A stretch of 64,000 nt of DNA, from contig CAVQOB010000010.1 of NCBI GenBank assembly GCA_963714325.1, forward strand, positions 292,715 to 356,714. The letters are read 5' to 3'. Positions within the stretch are counted from its first letter, which is position 1, and every line of letters starts with the position of its first letter. Positions 1-9,107 of the stretch are shown here, one piece after another. The position numbers and the translations under genes are program-made. The notes below the pieces were generated by a model that was not told the DNA's origin, made no database searches, and saw nothing but the letters and a program-made list of their open reading frames with translations. The DNA comes from CAVQOB01 sp963714325. GTDB taxonomy: Bacteria; Pseudomonadota; Alphaproteobacteria; Rhizobiales; Hyphomicrobiaceae.

Positions 1-610
1 CCGCCGTGCCGATGATGTAATAGGTATCGCGCACGTTGGTCACCCAGTCGCGCAGCGCTTCGTTCATGGCGTCCTTGAGCGTACCGGCACCCGACGTCAC
101 CGGATTGAGCTTGGCCCCCAGCAACTTCATCCGCGCGACGTTCGGCGCCTGTCGCTCGACGTCGGTTGCTCCCATGTAGACTTCACACGGCAAATCGAAT
201 TTCGCGCACACGGTCGCGACCGCCACGCCATGTTGGCCTGCCCCCGTCTCGGCGATGATCCGCGTCTTGCCCATCCGCCGCGCCAGCAGAATTTGCCCGA
301 GGCAATTGTTGATCTTGTGACTGCCGGTGTGATTGAGTTCGTCGCGCTTGAAATAAATCTTGGCGCCGCCGAATTCCCTCGTCATGCGTTCGGCGAAATA
401 CAGCGGCGACGGCCGACCAGAATAATGCGTATTGAGATAGGCGATCTCGACCGCGAATTTCGGATCAGCCTTGGCGTCGTTGTAGGCATGCTCCAATTCA
501 AGGATGAGCGGCATCAATGTCTCGGCAACAAAGCGGCCGCCGAACAGGCCGAAGAATCCCTTCTCGTCGGGGCCGGTGCGGTAGCTATTGAGATTTTGAG
601 TCGTCGCCAT
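1..610 (-). CDS. trpB: Tryptophan synthase beta subunit (C-terminus outside window)
   Basis: TrpB joins indole and L-serine to make L-tryptophan, using pyridoxal phosphate, in the alpha2-beta2 synthase. About 203 N-terminal residues are visible; the rest lies beyond base 1. The start is the ATG at 608-610, giving MATTQNLNSY followed by the family's FGLFGGRFVAETL segment. The PLP lysine is K99 in GSHKINN, and the catalytic glutamate is E121 in AETGAGQHG. It lies downstream of trpF on the same strand, the usual rhizobial order trpF-trpB-trpA, but the two are separated by a 220-base gap holding a palindromic element. Identification is certain; only the 3' end is missing. Confidence 0.97.
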   Translation of the reverse strand, partial: MATTQNLNSYRTGPDEKGFFGLFGGRFVAETLMPLILELEHAYNDAKADPKFAVEIAYLNTHYSGRPSPLYFAERMTREFGGAKIYFKRDELNHTGSHKINNCLGQILLARRMGKTRIIAETGAGQHGVAVATVCAKFDLPCEVYMGATDVERQAPNVARMKLLGAKLNPVTSGAGTLKDAMNEALRDWVTNVRDTYYIIGTA

Positions 611-735
611 TGCTGTCTTCCCGGTCATTTGTGCCGTGCCGTGAGACGTCGCTTCGCGAACAGGACTGCCGCCCTATCACCCGCGCCAGGGGACGGCCCT
701 CGCTCTCCCCGCCTTTTGCAACTTAACAAAGGGCG

Positions 736-803
736 GGTGATCATGAGGGTGCCCCTCCGGTTGGGTGTGGGGCGAGCCCCACTTCGCGTCGCGAATGATC
801 ACC
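736..803. repeat. Palindromic element between trpF and trpB
   Basis: A 68-base element has perfect 9-base terminal inverted repeats, GGTGATCAT at 736-744 and ATGATCACC at 795-803. Inside is a second hairpin, GTGGGGC-GA-GCCCCAC at 767-782. It fills much of the 220-base trpF-trpB gap. It could be a REP-like dispersed element or a transcript-processing hairpin. The structure is seen directly; its function is not known. Confidence 0.6.
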
Positions 804-830
804 ACGCATTCCGACAGTTCTGATAGCAGC

Positions 831-1484
831 TCAGTCCGGCCGTTGCACGCTCTTTGCGGCGCGCACGAAGGCTCGCATACGTGCGTCATCCTTGACGCCC
901 GGGGCGCTCTCGACCCCCGACGAAACATCGACGGCACGGGCGCCGGTCTGCCGGATTGCTTCGGCGACATTGCCAGGTGTCAATCCGCCCGACAGCATGA
1001 ACGGCACGCGATCGCGGACTCCATCGAGCAAGGTCCAGTCGAAGGCACGACCGTTGCCGCCGGGCAAAATCGCGTCCCTGGGCGGCTTGGCATCGAACAG
1101 GATCATGTCGGCGGCATGGAGATAGGCCAATGCCCGCTCAGCATCCCCGGCGCTGGCAACGGCTATTGCCTTCATGACCGGCTTGTTAAACCGTTGGCGG
1201 ATGGCGGCGACGCGTTCAGGCGTCTCGGCGCCATGCAATTGAAGCATATCGGGATTGACCTCGGCGACGATGGCGTCGAGCAAAGCATCATCAGCATCCA
1301 CCACCAGCGCGACGCTTCCTGCCATCCCGCGCACGAATTCGGCAAGCGGCGCCGCCTCGGCAGGACTGATGTTGCGCGGGCTTATCGGGAAGAAGACGAA
1401 TCCGACGAGATCCGCGCGCGCTTCAAGCGCGGCCGCGACTGCTTCGTCCGTCTTCAAACCGCAGATTTTGACGCGTGTTGTCAT
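831..1484 (-). CDS. trpF: Phosphoribosylanthranilate isomerase
   Basis: TrpF isomerises N-(5-phosphoribosyl)anthranilate to the carboxyphenylamino-ribulose phosphate, the third step of tryptophan synthesis. The 217-residue product is a normal single-domain TIM barrel. The catalytic cysteine is C8 in VKICGLKT, and the acidic partner is probably the Asp in ILFDAKPP. The phosphate-binding loops are LSGGLTPGNV and VDVSSGVE near the C-terminus. The ATG at 1484 is chosen over an in-frame codon 23 residues upstream because family members start directly at MxxxVKICG. It lies upstream of trpB on the same strand. Confidence 0.96.
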   Translation of the reverse strand: MTTRVKICGLKTDEAVAAALEARADLVGFVFFPISPRNISPAEAAPLAEFVRGMAGSVALVVDADDALLDAIVAEVNPDMLQLHGAETPERVAAIRQRFNKPVMKAIAVASAGDAERALAYLHAADMILFDAKPPRDAILPGGNGRAFDWTLLDGVRDRVPFMLSGGLTPGNVAEAIRQTGARAVDVSSGVESAPGVKDDARMRAFVRAAKSVQRPD

Positions 1485-1549
1485 CGTCCAAGAGTAGGGG
1501 CAAGCCACAGGATTGTCCATGTGAGCGCGCCGCCACGGCAACGGCCGGA

Positions 1550-1960
1550 TCAATTCCCGCGCATCCGTTCATGCATGGCCTTGGTCGCCTTAGCGAGGGC
1601 CCCTGGATCACGCATCATCTCATGCATCTGCTCGCAGGTTGGCTGACGCCGACCATGCGGCATGCCGGCATTGACCGCTTCGATCGCCGCGCAGGCGTCA
1701 CGCCGCACTTGATCGAACTCGCCCGCTTTGATCTTGCCGCCACTGAGCAGCTGCGCCTGCCAACCGTTGATCGACGTTGGCACCATCGACGCGTCTGGCG
1801 ACGTTTTCTCAAATTGCGCCGACCGGGCTTGGTTCGCGAGATAGAATGCGCCGCCGATCCCACCACACAGAACCGTCACACCGACGAAGGCCATGGCGAT
1901 CAACTTCCGCATCGTTGCCGGATCAGTGTCGAGTTCGAGTTCGTTCGGGGACTGTCGCAA
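1550..1960 (-). CDS. Small membrane-anchored protein of unknown function
   Basis: I do not recognise a family. The 136-residue product has one hydrophobic segment at about residues 20-43, then a soluble, probably periplasmic, domain with two cysteines (in RDACAAI and PTCEQM) that could pair. Two starts are possible. A TTG at 1960 has GGAG about seven bases upstream. An ATG at 1912 would put the membrane segment at the very N-terminus but lacks a good ribosome site. It lies between the TRIC gene and trpF on the same strand. No function is proposed. Confidence 0.6.
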   Translation of the reverse strand: MRQSPNELELDTDPATMRKLIAMAFVGVTVLCGGIGGAFYLANQARSAQFEKTSPDASMVPTSINGWQAQLLSGGKIKAGEFDQVRRDACAAIEAVNAGMPHGRRQPTCEQMHEMMRDPGALAKATKAMHERMRGN

Positions 1961-2098
1961 ATCGCTGCTCCGAATTCATGGCGGCATGCAGCACAACTTA
2001 GCGCTTTGACCTGACCACGTCGTAAAAAGTGGTCGCCGGCGGCGACAGAGCGAGGACTTCCCTACACTATGGTCGATGAAGTGTTAACGCCGCAGGTT

Positions 2099-2737
2099 TC
2101 ACGCGCCACCTTGTGGCCGCCCGGGTCTGCTCCGATAGGCCGGCAGCGACCAGTTGTAGAGCAGCGCCAACGTCCGAACCGCAAATCCGGCCAGCATCGC
2201 CAGCAGCACGACCGCCGAACGCGGCAAGCCCATTGCCTCGGCCGCAATGAACGTCACGGCTGCTACTAACGCCGCCGTCACATAGATGTCTTTACGCAGC
2301 AACAGTGGTATCTCCCCACCGAGCACATCGCGCGCGAGGCCGCCGAACGTCGCACTGATGATGCCCATGACAACGGCAATCACCGATCCATGACCCAGAT
2401 CAAACGTGCGCTCGGTCGCCAACACTGCAAACAATGCGAGCCCGATCGCGTCAAACCACAACAGCAGGCGATAGCGGCTTTCCGGAATATGCGCGGTAAA
2501 AAAGACGACAATTGCTGTCGCCACGCAGACCACCACATAGGCAGGCTCCTTCACCCAGAACACCGGCGTCAGACCGAGCAGAAGATCGCGCACCGTGCCG
2601 CCACCGACACCCGTCACTGTGGCCAGCAGCGCAAATCCGAAGACATCCATTTCCTTGCGGCTGGCGACCAACGCCCCAGTGATCGCAAAAACCACGATGC
2701 CGAGCCAATCCAATACACCGAGGATGTTTGCAATCAT
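2099..2737 (-). CDS. TRIC-family (UPF0126) membrane channel protein
   Basis: The 212-residue integral membrane protein is built from two repeats of three helices, as in bacterial TRIC cation channels and the UPF0126 family. The repeats carry the family's glycine-rich turns, TGVGGGTVRDLLLG near residue 42 and ATFGGLARDVLGGE near residue 130, each followed by a Pro-containing helix. Family members are proposed to be potassium channels or amino-acid transporters; the substrate cannot be decided here. The ATG at 2737 lies 15 bases past the stop of the upstream ornithine cyclodeaminase-like gene, so the two are probably co-transcribed. Confidence 0.85.
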   Translation of the reverse strand: MIANILGVLDWLGIVVFAITGALVASRKEMDVFGFALLATVTGVGGGTVRDLLLGLTPVFWVKEPAYVVVCVATAIVVFFTAHIPESRYRLLLWFDAIGLALFAVLATERTFDLGHGSVIAVVMGIISATFGGLARDVLGGEIPLLLRKDIYVTAALVAAVTFIAAEAMGLPRSAVVLLAMLAGFAVRTLALLYNWSLPAYRSRPGRPQGGA

Positions 2738-2751
2738 GTCATGTCCGACGC

Positions 2752-3714
2752 TCAGCGATGCTCATAGACGGCGATCGCCGCCGCCAGGTCTTCGATCGAA
2801 GCGCCGACCGACTTAAAAAACGTAATCTCGCTCGCTGTCTGGCGCCCCTTCACCGTACCCCGCGTCAGGTCGTAGAGATCGCCGAGCACCGCGTCCCGAC
2901 CGATCACGCCGGTGGCGATGGGTTGCAGGATGTCGCCGGCCTCGCCGAAACAGCCGGTCATCGTGTCGGCGTAGATGCGCGCCTTTGCAACGAGTTCATC
3001 ATCGGTCTCGCGCAGATTCGGCTTGTAGGCGCCGACGCAATCGACGTGCGTCGATGGCTTGACCCAGGCGCCGCGAATGAGCGGCTCTGACGAGATCGTC
3101 GCCGCCGAGATCAGATCGGCGTTGCGGCACGCCGTCTCGAGATCGCTGACCGCGCGAACGTCGAGCCCACTATTCCTGAATTGCGCGGCGACGGCTTCGG
3201 CCCGCTGCAATGTCCGGTTCCAGATCTGGACGCGCTTGATCGGCCGGACGGAGGCGTGCGCGCGGATCATGTAGGGTGCCAACGCGCCGGCACCAATCAT
3301 CACCATCTCTTGGCAATCCGGCCGCGACAGATATCGGCTCGCCAGCGCCGACGCCGCAGCCGTGCGCCAAGCCGTCAGTCGCGTCGCATCCATGATGGCC
3401 AGCAGCTCGCCTGTCTCGGTCGAGTTCAAGAGATACGTCCCGAAAATCGCCGGTTTACCGCTGCGCGCGGCGTTGTCGGGAAATACCGAGACGGATTTCA
3501 GCCCCATATAGGGACCGGCTACATCGGCTCCCGGCGCCTTGGCCGAGATCGCCGGCATCAGCAGCCACGTCGCCTCGGGCCGGCCGTCGAGGGGGATGCG
3601 ATGATGGTGACGCGGCGGCGCTAGTGCGCCGTTGCGAAACGCGGTTTCCAGGACATCGATCAATGCCGGATAGCTCAGCCGGGCTTCGATCGTCGCGGCA
3701 TCGATGATGTCCAT
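2752..3714 (-). CDS. Ornithine cyclodeaminase / mu-crystallin family protein
   Basis: This 320-residue protein belongs to the NAD(P)-binding ornithine cyclodeaminase/mu-crystallin family, whose members act as ornithine cyclodeaminases, ketimine reductases or alanine dehydrogenases. Visible features are the substrate arginine in a PRHHHRIPL segment, a K in GLKSVSVFPDN, the family's TAWRTAAASALAS helix, and a Rossmann motif MIGAGALAPYM. The DCVGAYKPNLRE segment is also typical. The start at 3714 (MDIIDAATIE) is preferred to an upstream in-frame codon because the family begins shortly before this point. Which reaction it performs is not decidable; neighbours give no arginine-catabolism context. 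Confidence 0.87.
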   Translation of the reverse strand: MDIIDAATIEARLSYPALIDVLETAFRNGALAPPRHHHRIPLDGRPEATWLLMPAISAKAPGADVAGPYMGLKSVSVFPDNAARSGKPAIFGTYLLNSTETGELLAIMDATRLTAWRTAAASALASRYLSRPDCQEMVMIGAGALAPYMIRAHASVRPIKRVQIWNRTLQRAEAVAAQFRNSGLDVRAVSDLETACRNADLISAATISSEPLIRGAWVKPSTHVDCVGAYKPNLRETDDELVAKARIYADTMTGCFGEAGDILQPIATGVIGRDAVLGDLYDLTRGTVKGRQTASEITFFKSVGASIEDLAAAIAVYEHR

Positions 3715-3742
3715 CGGTGACGGCCCTTGGCCTCGGGAGAGT

Positions 3743-4093
3743 TCAGCGGTTGACCGCAACTAGCTGCTTGGCCGCCGTCACGCGCGTGTCGCGCTCGCGC
3801 GCCAGACGATCCGCTTCTGCCTGCCAGCGCATCGCGTCCTGTGATTTGATCCGCGCGGTCTTGCGCCAACGGCCTTGGCCCATCCAGGCTGCAGTGCCGC
3901 CAAGGATCACCCCAAGCGTCAAGGCTGCAAACAGGTAGGCATAGAACGGCGCCGAGATCGCCAGTGCGGCCGTATCAAGTTCTCGGAACGGGTCGAGGCT
4001 CAACCGCACTGGGTGCTTGTTGGCAACCGCAAGCGCCAACAGCACAATCGCTGAGGGAATGGCGACTAGCAGCCAAGTGATACGACGCAACAT
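3743..4093 (-). CDS. lapA: LapA-like (DUF1049) inner-membrane protein
   Basis: The product is a 116-residue membrane protein. Two hydrophobic segments, at about residues 3-22 and 43-68, flank a short loop with the NKHPVRLSLDPF pattern of the LapA/DUF1049 family. A charged C-terminal helix (QAEADRLARERDTR) faces the cytoplasm. In Escherichia coli, LapA works with LapB in lipopolysaccharide assembly; in rhizobia it regularly follows ihfB, as here, 39 bases downstream. The ATG at 4093 is chosen because it opens directly into the first membrane helix. The symbol rests on family and synteny only. Confidence 0.8.
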   Translation of the reverse strand: MLRRITWLLVAIPSAIVLLALAVANKHPVRLSLDPFRELDTAALAISAPFYAYLFAALTLGVILGGTAAWMGQGRWRKTARIKSQDAMRWQAEADRLARERDTRVTAAKQLVAVNR

Positions 4094-4132
4094 GGGGTAG
4101 GCCCTTCCCGCTGGACGATCAGCCATTCGAAT

Positions 4133-4441
4133 TTAATGCTTCGCGCGGCCGTTTGGCTTTTCGTCGTCGTTCAGCCGTTCGCGCAACTCTTTGCCCGTCT
4201 TGAAAAACGGCACGAATTTCTCGTCGACGGTCACCGGTTGCCCGGTGCGCGGATTGCGCCCGGTGCGCGGCGCGCGATGCTTGACTGTAAAGGCGCCAAA
4301 GCCGCGCAATTCCACCCGGTCCCCACGCGCCAAGGCCGCCACGATCTCGTCGAACAGGACATTTACGATCCGCTCGACGTCGCGATGATACAAATGTTGG
4401 TTTGCCGCCGCGATTTTCTGAATCAGTTCCGATTTGATCAT
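4133..4441 (-). CDS. ihfB: Integration host factor subunit beta
   Basis: IHF-beta pairs with IHF-alpha to bind and bend DNA sharply, helping transcription, replication and recombination. The 102-residue protein begins MIKSELIQKIAA, the canonical IHF-beta start. It carries the DNA-intercalating arm motif GRNPRTGQPV, preceded by ELRGFGAFTV. The ATG at 4441 is chosen over an in-frame extension of 29 residues that matches no HU/IHF protein. The position after sppA and before lapA matches the order in related rhizobia. Length and motifs are all normal. Confidence 0.96.
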   Translation of the reverse strand: MIKSELIQKIAAANQHLYHRDVERIVNVLFDEIVAALARGDRVELRGFGAFTVKHRAPRTGRNPRTGQPVTVDEKFVPFFKTGKELRERLNDDEKPNGRAKH

Positions 4442-4543
4442 GGCCGTTCCCTCTGCGCCGTTCCCTCTGCAATGCCCTGCGCCGGTTATCAACCGTGCGG
4501 CCGATGACGGGTCTCCCGCAACGGTCAAGGGCCTTGTTATTCC

Positions 4544-5512
4544 TTATTTTTCCAGAGGTTGCCAAACTGAAACGAGGCCGTCAAGCGCCAGTCTTCCGAA
4601 AGTCCGGTCGGCGCCCAAAACAACGCCTGCGTCCTCGGTTGCAAATCCGGCCATCCGCGCCATGGCGAGGCCAAACAGGCGCACCCAGCTGATATCAGCG
4701 TCCCGCCGCGGACGCCAATCGACGACGCGCAATTCCTTCGTCACGTGGCGCTTTTCCTCCAGCCAGCGCACCACTTCCGCCTCGCCGCCGATCTGATCGA
4801 CGAGCTTGTGAGTCAGCGCTTCCCGCCCGGAGAAAACACGTCCCTGTTCGAGGCCCGGGATATCAGCCGTGCGCACCTTGCGTCGTTCGTTGACGAGGCC
4901 CACGAACCAGCCTTGGCTTTCCGCCACCATTTGCTCGGCGACCTTGCGACCCTCGGGATTGATCGGCTCGTACATCGACGGCACAGCCTTCAAATTCCCA
5001 CTCTTGATCTCGTTCATTTTGACGCCGAGCTTATCGAGCAGGCCCGACACCTCCGGCCACTGGAAGATCACGCCAACTGAGCCCGTGATCGTATTGCCGC
5101 GCGCGACGATGTGATCGGCAGCAAGCCCGGTGATATAGGCAGCCGACGCCGCAACCGTGCCGAACTGCGCCACCACCGGCTTGGCTTTTGCAACATTACG
5201 GACGGCCTCGAACAGCGCTTCCCCGCCGGTCGTCGTGCCACCCGGACTATTGATAAAGAGGATAACGCCTTCGACATTCTTGGCCTCAGCCAACCGCTTC
5301 AAGAGCCTGAGCTGGTCTCGATCCTCGGTGATCATGCCCTCGATCGTCACGCGCGCGATCTGCCGCCGCTCGCCTAAGCCCTGCCCGCCCGTCATGGCGT
5401 ACAACCCGGCCGTCAACGCCAGGAAACCGCCGAGAATGGCGCCCCCCCGCCACAGCCCGACCCGGCGGCGCAAAGAACGGCGATCGAGAACAGCTTCAGT
5501 ATCGAGCGACAT
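4544..5512 (-). CDS. sppA: Signal peptide peptidase SppA (S49 serine protease)
   Basis: SppA is a membrane-bound Ser/Lys protease that degrades leftover signal peptides. The 322-residue product has a single N-terminal membrane anchor at about residues 20-40 and one S49 domain, as in the short Gram-positive and alphaproteobacterial form. The probable nucleophile is S123 in TVAASAAYITG, and the general base K175 in IKSGNLKAVPS. The INSPGG oxyanion loop is also present. The start at 5512 (MSLDTEAVLDRR) is preferred; an in-frame extension would put unrelated sequence ahead of the anchor. It lies between rpsA and ihfB. Confidence 0.94.
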   Translation of the reverse strand: MSLDTEAVLDRRSLRRRVGLWRGGAILGGFLALTAGLYAMTGGQGLGERRQIARVTIEGMITEDRDQLRLLKRLAEAKNVEGVILFINSPGGTTTGGEALFEAVRNVAKAKPVVAQFGTVAASAAYITGLAADHIVARGNTITGSVGVIFQWPEVSGLLDKLGVKMNEIKSGNLKAVPSMYEPINPEGRKVAEQMVAESQGWFVGLVNERRKVRTADIPGLEQGRVFSGREALTHKLVDQIGGEAEVVRWLEEKRHVTKELRVVDWRPRRDADISWVRLFGLAMARMAGFATEDAGVVLGADRTFGRLALDGLVSVWQPLEK

Positions 5513-5655
5513 GGATGCGCACCCAACTCTTTCTATTGCCTCAGTGACGGCCGCACCGTAGTCGGAAGCGACTTCGAGCGCAACGGATGCCAAGCCGCAT
5601 GACGTGACGCATTTTTTTTGCATCTACTAACGTTTGGCAATCGCGAATTCGAAAG

Positions 5656-5681
5656 CGGGGCAGACCGCGTGATCTGCCCCG
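5656..5681 (-). terminator. Hairpin between rpsA and sppA
   Basis: CGGGGCAGA and TCTGCCCCG form a perfect 9-base stem around an 8-base loop, 36 bases past the rpsA stop. Read on the minus strand it is followed by only three T residues (CTTTCG), so it may be a weak terminator or an mRNA-stabilising hairpin that lowers sppA expression relative to rpsA. Confidence 0.55.
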
Positions 5682-5716
5682 TCATGGATTGCGGCAAGCG
5701 TTCAAAATCAGGCGAC

Positions 5717-7429
5717 TTACTTGTCGTCGCCTTCTTTTTTCTTCTGTGCGGCCTTGAAGATGTCGCCGAGCGATGCGCCCGAGTCCGAAGACCCGAACTG
5801 CGCAACAGCCTGCTTCTCTTCGGCGATCTCAAGGGCCTTGACCGAGACGGTCACGCGGCGCGATGCACGGTCGAAGGTGGTGACGGCGGCATCCAACTTG
5901 TCGCCGACGTTGAAGCGCTCAGGGCGCTGTTCGGCACGATCGCGCGAGAGATCGCCGCGCTTGACGAACGTCGTGAAGTCGGTGCCGGCGATCTTGACTT
6001 CGATGCCGTGCTCTTGAACGGCGACGACTTCACAGGTGACCTGGTCGCCCTTCTTGATCTGACCAACGGTTGCGATCGGATCCTTGCCGACTTGCTTGAT
6101 GCCAAGCGAAATCCGCTCCTTGGTGCTGTCGACATCAAGCACGACGGCTTTGACGTTATCACCCTTCTTGTAGTCCTTGATGGCTTCTTCGCCCTGCTTG
6201 ACCCAATCGAGGTCAGACAGATGCACCATGCCGTCGACACCATTGTCGAGACCGATGAACAGGCCGAACTCCGTGATGTTGCGGATCGGGCCTTCGACGA
6301 CCGTACCTTTCGGGTGCACCGCCAGGAACGCATCCCAGGGATTGTCCTGGGTCTGCTTCAGGCCAAGCGAAATCCGGCGCTTCTGCGGATCGACTTCCAA
6401 GATCTGCACATCGACGGCCTGGCTGGTCGACACGATCTTGCCGGGGTGAACGTTCTTCTTGGTCCAGCTCATTTCCGAAACGTGGATCAAGCCCTCAACG
6501 CCGGGCTCCAGCTCGACGAACGCACCGTAGTCGGCGATGTTCGTCACAGTGCCCTTGAAGCGTGCCTGCACGGGATACTTGGCCTCGATGCCAGCCCACG
6601 GATCAGACTGCAGCTGTTTCATGCCGAGCGAAATTCGCTGGGTATCGGGATTGATGCGGATGATCTGCACCTTCACGGTATCGCCGACGTTGACGATCTC
6701 GGAGGGGTGATTGACGCGGCGCCAAGCCATGTCGGTGACGTGCAACAGGCCATCGATCCCGCCGAGATCAATGAACGCACCGTAGTCGGTGATATTCTTG
6801 ACGAGGCCGTCGATGACCTGGTTTTCGCCGAGCTTGGCGACGATCTCCGAGCGCTGTTCGGCGCGGGTGGCTTCCAAAACTTCGCGGCGCGAGACGACTA
6901 TGTTGCCGCGGCGGCGATCCATCTTGAGGATCTTGAACGGCTGCGGCGAATGCATCAGCGGGCCGATATCGCGCACCGGGCGGACATCAACTTGCGAGCC
7001 CGGCAGGAACGCCACGGCGCCGTCGAGGTCGACGGTGAATCCGCCCTTGACCTTGTTGAAGATAACGCCCGAAACCTGCTCTTTGTTGTTGAACTGCTGC
7101 TCGAGCTTGATCCAGCTCTCTTCGCGGCGCGCCTTCTCACGGGACAGAACCGCTTCGCCGAGCGCGTTTTCCATGCGCTCGAGATAAACCTCGACGGTGT
7201 CGCCGACCACGAGTTCGGTCGCCTTGCCGTTGTTGCCGAATTCCTTCATCGCAACGCGGCCTTCCATCTTCATGCCGACGTCGATGACGAACAGGTCTTT
7301 TTCAATGGCCGTAATCCGGCCTTTGACGACACTGCCTTCATACACATCATCGGTTTCAAGATGCTCGTTGAAGAGGGCGGCGAAATCATCGCGCGTGGGG
7401 TTCATCTCTTTGCTGCTGGCGGTCGACAT
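5717..7429 (-). CDS. rpsA: 30S ribosomal protein S1
   Basis: S1 binds mRNA and helps the 30S subunit load it. The 570-residue product holds six S1 RNA-binding repeats, starting at about residues 32, 118, 203, 290, 377 and 465. Repeats 3-6 carry the typical GAFIDL, GAFVEL, GLFIGL and IEVKI strands with RISLGxKQ linkers. A TAGGAGACTGA ribosome site precedes the ATG at 7429. Length is normal. The cmk gene that often precedes rpsA is absent; a TadG-like gene lies upstream across a 415-base gap. Confidence 0.98.
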   Translation of the reverse strand: MSTASSKEMNPTRDDFAALFNEHLETDDVYEGSVVKGRITAIEKDLFVIDVGMKMEGRVAMKEFGNNGKATELVVGDTVEVYLERMENALGEAVLSREKARREESWIKLEQQFNNKEQVSGVIFNKVKGGFTVDLDGAVAFLPGSQVDVRPVRDIGPLMHSPQPFKILKMDRRRGNIVVSRREVLEATRAEQRSEIVAKLGENQVIDGLVKNITDYGAFIDLGGIDGLLHVTDMAWRRVNHPSEIVNVGDTVKVQIIRINPDTQRISLGMKQLQSDPWAGIEAKYPVQARFKGTVTNIADYGAFVELEPGVEGLIHVSEMSWTKKNVHPGKIVSTSQAVDVQILEVDPQKRRISLGLKQTQDNPWDAFLAVHPKGTVVEGPIRNITEFGLFIGLDNGVDGMVHLSDLDWVKQGEEAIKDYKKGDNVKAVVLDVDSTKERISLGIKQVGKDPIATVGQIKKGDQVTCEVVAVQEHGIEVKIAGTDFTTFVKRGDLSRDRAEQRPERFNVGDKLDAAVTTFDRASRRVTVSVKALEIAEEKQAVAQFGSSDSGASLGDIFKAAQKKKEGDDK

Positions 7430-7844
7430 TCAGTCTCCTATCGGGTTGTCTCAATCGGCCGGCCGGGCCATTGCGGGCCACCTGCCATCCGGGTTGCGTT
7501 TGAGGTTGGTTTGGTCAAGACGAAAGCGCATCGCGCCAACGGTATCGGGACTACGCGCAGGCTACCCGTGCTCGCGGCCCGAACCGATCGTCGGCGTCTC
7601 ATGACTTCGGTGGTCTGCCGTCGCTTGGCATTTCAGCCTGCCAACAGGGATTTCGGGGCTGCTTGCAGCACCCGGGTTGGCCGATCGTCCTCGTGATCAA
7701 TCCGACAGCAGCGTCGAATGAGCCGGGTTCTAGTGCAGAATTGCAATGGGAGCAAGGGCGATCCGCCTTACGCAACGCCCAAACACTGGAGGCCTGAGGC
7801 AACCCGTGCCACTGGCTCTCGCTCATAAGCATCTTCCGCAACGT
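7430..7844. other. Gene-free stretch upstream of rpsA
   Basis: No gene is supported in these 415 bases. The stretch presumably carries the rpsA promoter and leader, which read leftward; I see no convincing -35/-10 pair. The strong ribosome site lies immediately before the rpsA start. No tRNA-like fold or repeat was recognised. Confidence 0.5.
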
Positions 7845-9107
7845 TTACTTGGTGATGCGGATCGCTTGCAACTGGTTGGCGATATTGATGAAGACCTTTT
7901 TGAGATCCGAGCCCGACGCAGCCTGGAAAAACTTTGAACTATCAGTGGCGCAGGCCAGCATTTCGCTCACCGCGCGGCTGTCTGTCAGGCCAAAGCCGAC
8001 CGTGTAGATCAGCACCCGCTTGTCCTTCATGCCTTGGCAAAGTGCCTGGAACCGCGTGTAAGACTCGTTCACCTCGGCACCTGCAGGTGGCGAACCCAGG
8101 TACGCCATGTTGAACAAGCCGTCGGTCATGATGACCGTCGCCTTGATGTTAGTCGTCGGATCGTAGGCCATTGGCCGAGCACTGGTGGGGAGCACGTTGC
8201 TCCATTCCGGCGAGAGCATATACCAGCCCCAAGCCGTACCGATATGTCCGGCGGTGCCGCCGCTGGCTTGCAGATTGCTGATGGCCGATTTCAAGTCCGC
8301 CAGCTTACTCTTGCCAGCCAGGGGGACAACGCTGGCTGTCGGGCAGGAATACCAGCCGTAGGGAGTGCTGGTGACGACGCCAACTGCGCCACCAGCGGAC
8401 GGCGAGTAGTCGGTGGCAGCGTTGCTGCCCTCGCGTTCAACCACGCAATCGTCGACGCTCAGCCCGCCGCTCACCGTCGCAGCAAGACTGCCTGCATTGA
8501 CCGATGAAGACCATGGAACAAGTGCAACGCGCACGCGGCTATCGTCGGTTTGATCCTTGAGCATCTCGTCGACAATGTCGGTGGCAGCGGAACGCAAAGC
8601 GCCGATCTTGTTGCCGTCAGACATCGAACCCGTGATATCGAGCGCGAGCGACAGCTCGACATTCTTCACTTTGTAGCTAACCGACGATGCACGATTGAGG
8701 TTGACACTGTTGAAACCGATGACGCGGCCAAACGTTGTTGCCATCGTCGCGTTGACATTGGTCGAAACGGTCGTGTTGCTGCGATCGATCTGGATATTGA
8801 GCGCCGACACGGCGACATCGCCGATCTTCAAATGGTTTTTCTGTTGATCAAAATAAGCGTTGGCCGCTTCTTGCACTTCGCTGTCCGACGCTCCACCGTC
8901 CAGCTTTTTTGCGCCAGCGAGTGCTGCTGCGTCCAATGCCGACAGCAGGCGACTTGAAACCGAGACGGAGCGGCTGAAGTCGATCGCTAGGCCGACGATG
9001 CCGAACAGAACCGTGACGCTGAGCCCAAAGATGATGGCAACCGAGCCGTTCTGGTCGCTCGCCAAACGCGCGCGTCGAGATAGAACAAAAGCATCAATCG
9101 ACGACAT
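7845..9107 (-). CDS. TadG-like pilus assembly protein with von Willebrand A domain
   Basis: The 420-residue protein starts with a basic stretch and a hydrophobic TadE/TadG-type segment at about residues 20-45 (GSVAIIFGLSVTVLFGIVG). A helical region with the family's SALDAAALAGAK motif follows, then a von Willebrand factor A domain from about residue 150. The metal-binding MIDAS motif DxSxS appears as LALDITGSMSDG, with further residues in VIMTDGLFN. TadG proteins are secreted or envelope-anchored parts of Flp pilus systems, but no tad secretion genes are in this window. A paralogue of the same layout lies at 10130-11410. GGGGG precedes the ATG. Confidence 0.85.
   Translation of the reverse strand: MSSIDAFVLSRRARLASDQNGSVAIIFGLSVTVLFGIVGLAIDFSRSVSVSSRLLSALDAAALAGAKKLDGGASDSEVQEAANAYFDQQKNHLKIGDVAVSALNIQIDRSNTTVSTNVNATMATTFGRVIGFNSVNLNRASSVSYKVKNVELSLALDITGSMSDGNKIGALRSAATDIVDEMLKDQTDDSRVRVALVPWSSSVNAGSLAATVSGGLSVDDCVVEREGSNAATDYSPSAGGAVGVVTSTPYGWYSCPTASVVPLAGKSKLADLKSAISNLQASGGTAGHIGTAWGWYMLSPEWSNVLPTSARPMAYDPTTNIKATVIMTDGLFNMAYLGSPPAGAEVNESYTRFQALCQGMKDKRVLIYTVGFGLTDSRAVSEMLACATDSSKFFQAASGSDLKKVFINIANQLQAIRITK

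Noticed and set aside
7460..7520. TTGACC box on the minus strand as the rpsA -35 element
   Set aside because: The hexamer 17 bases downstream is AACCCG, far from a -10 consensus, so the promoter call is not supported.
5618..7696. Long open frame of 692 codons on the plus strand opposite rpsA
   Set aside because: It mirrors rpsA codons; the product has no known fold and rpsA on the minus strand is certain. Such antisense frames are expected in GC-rich DNA.
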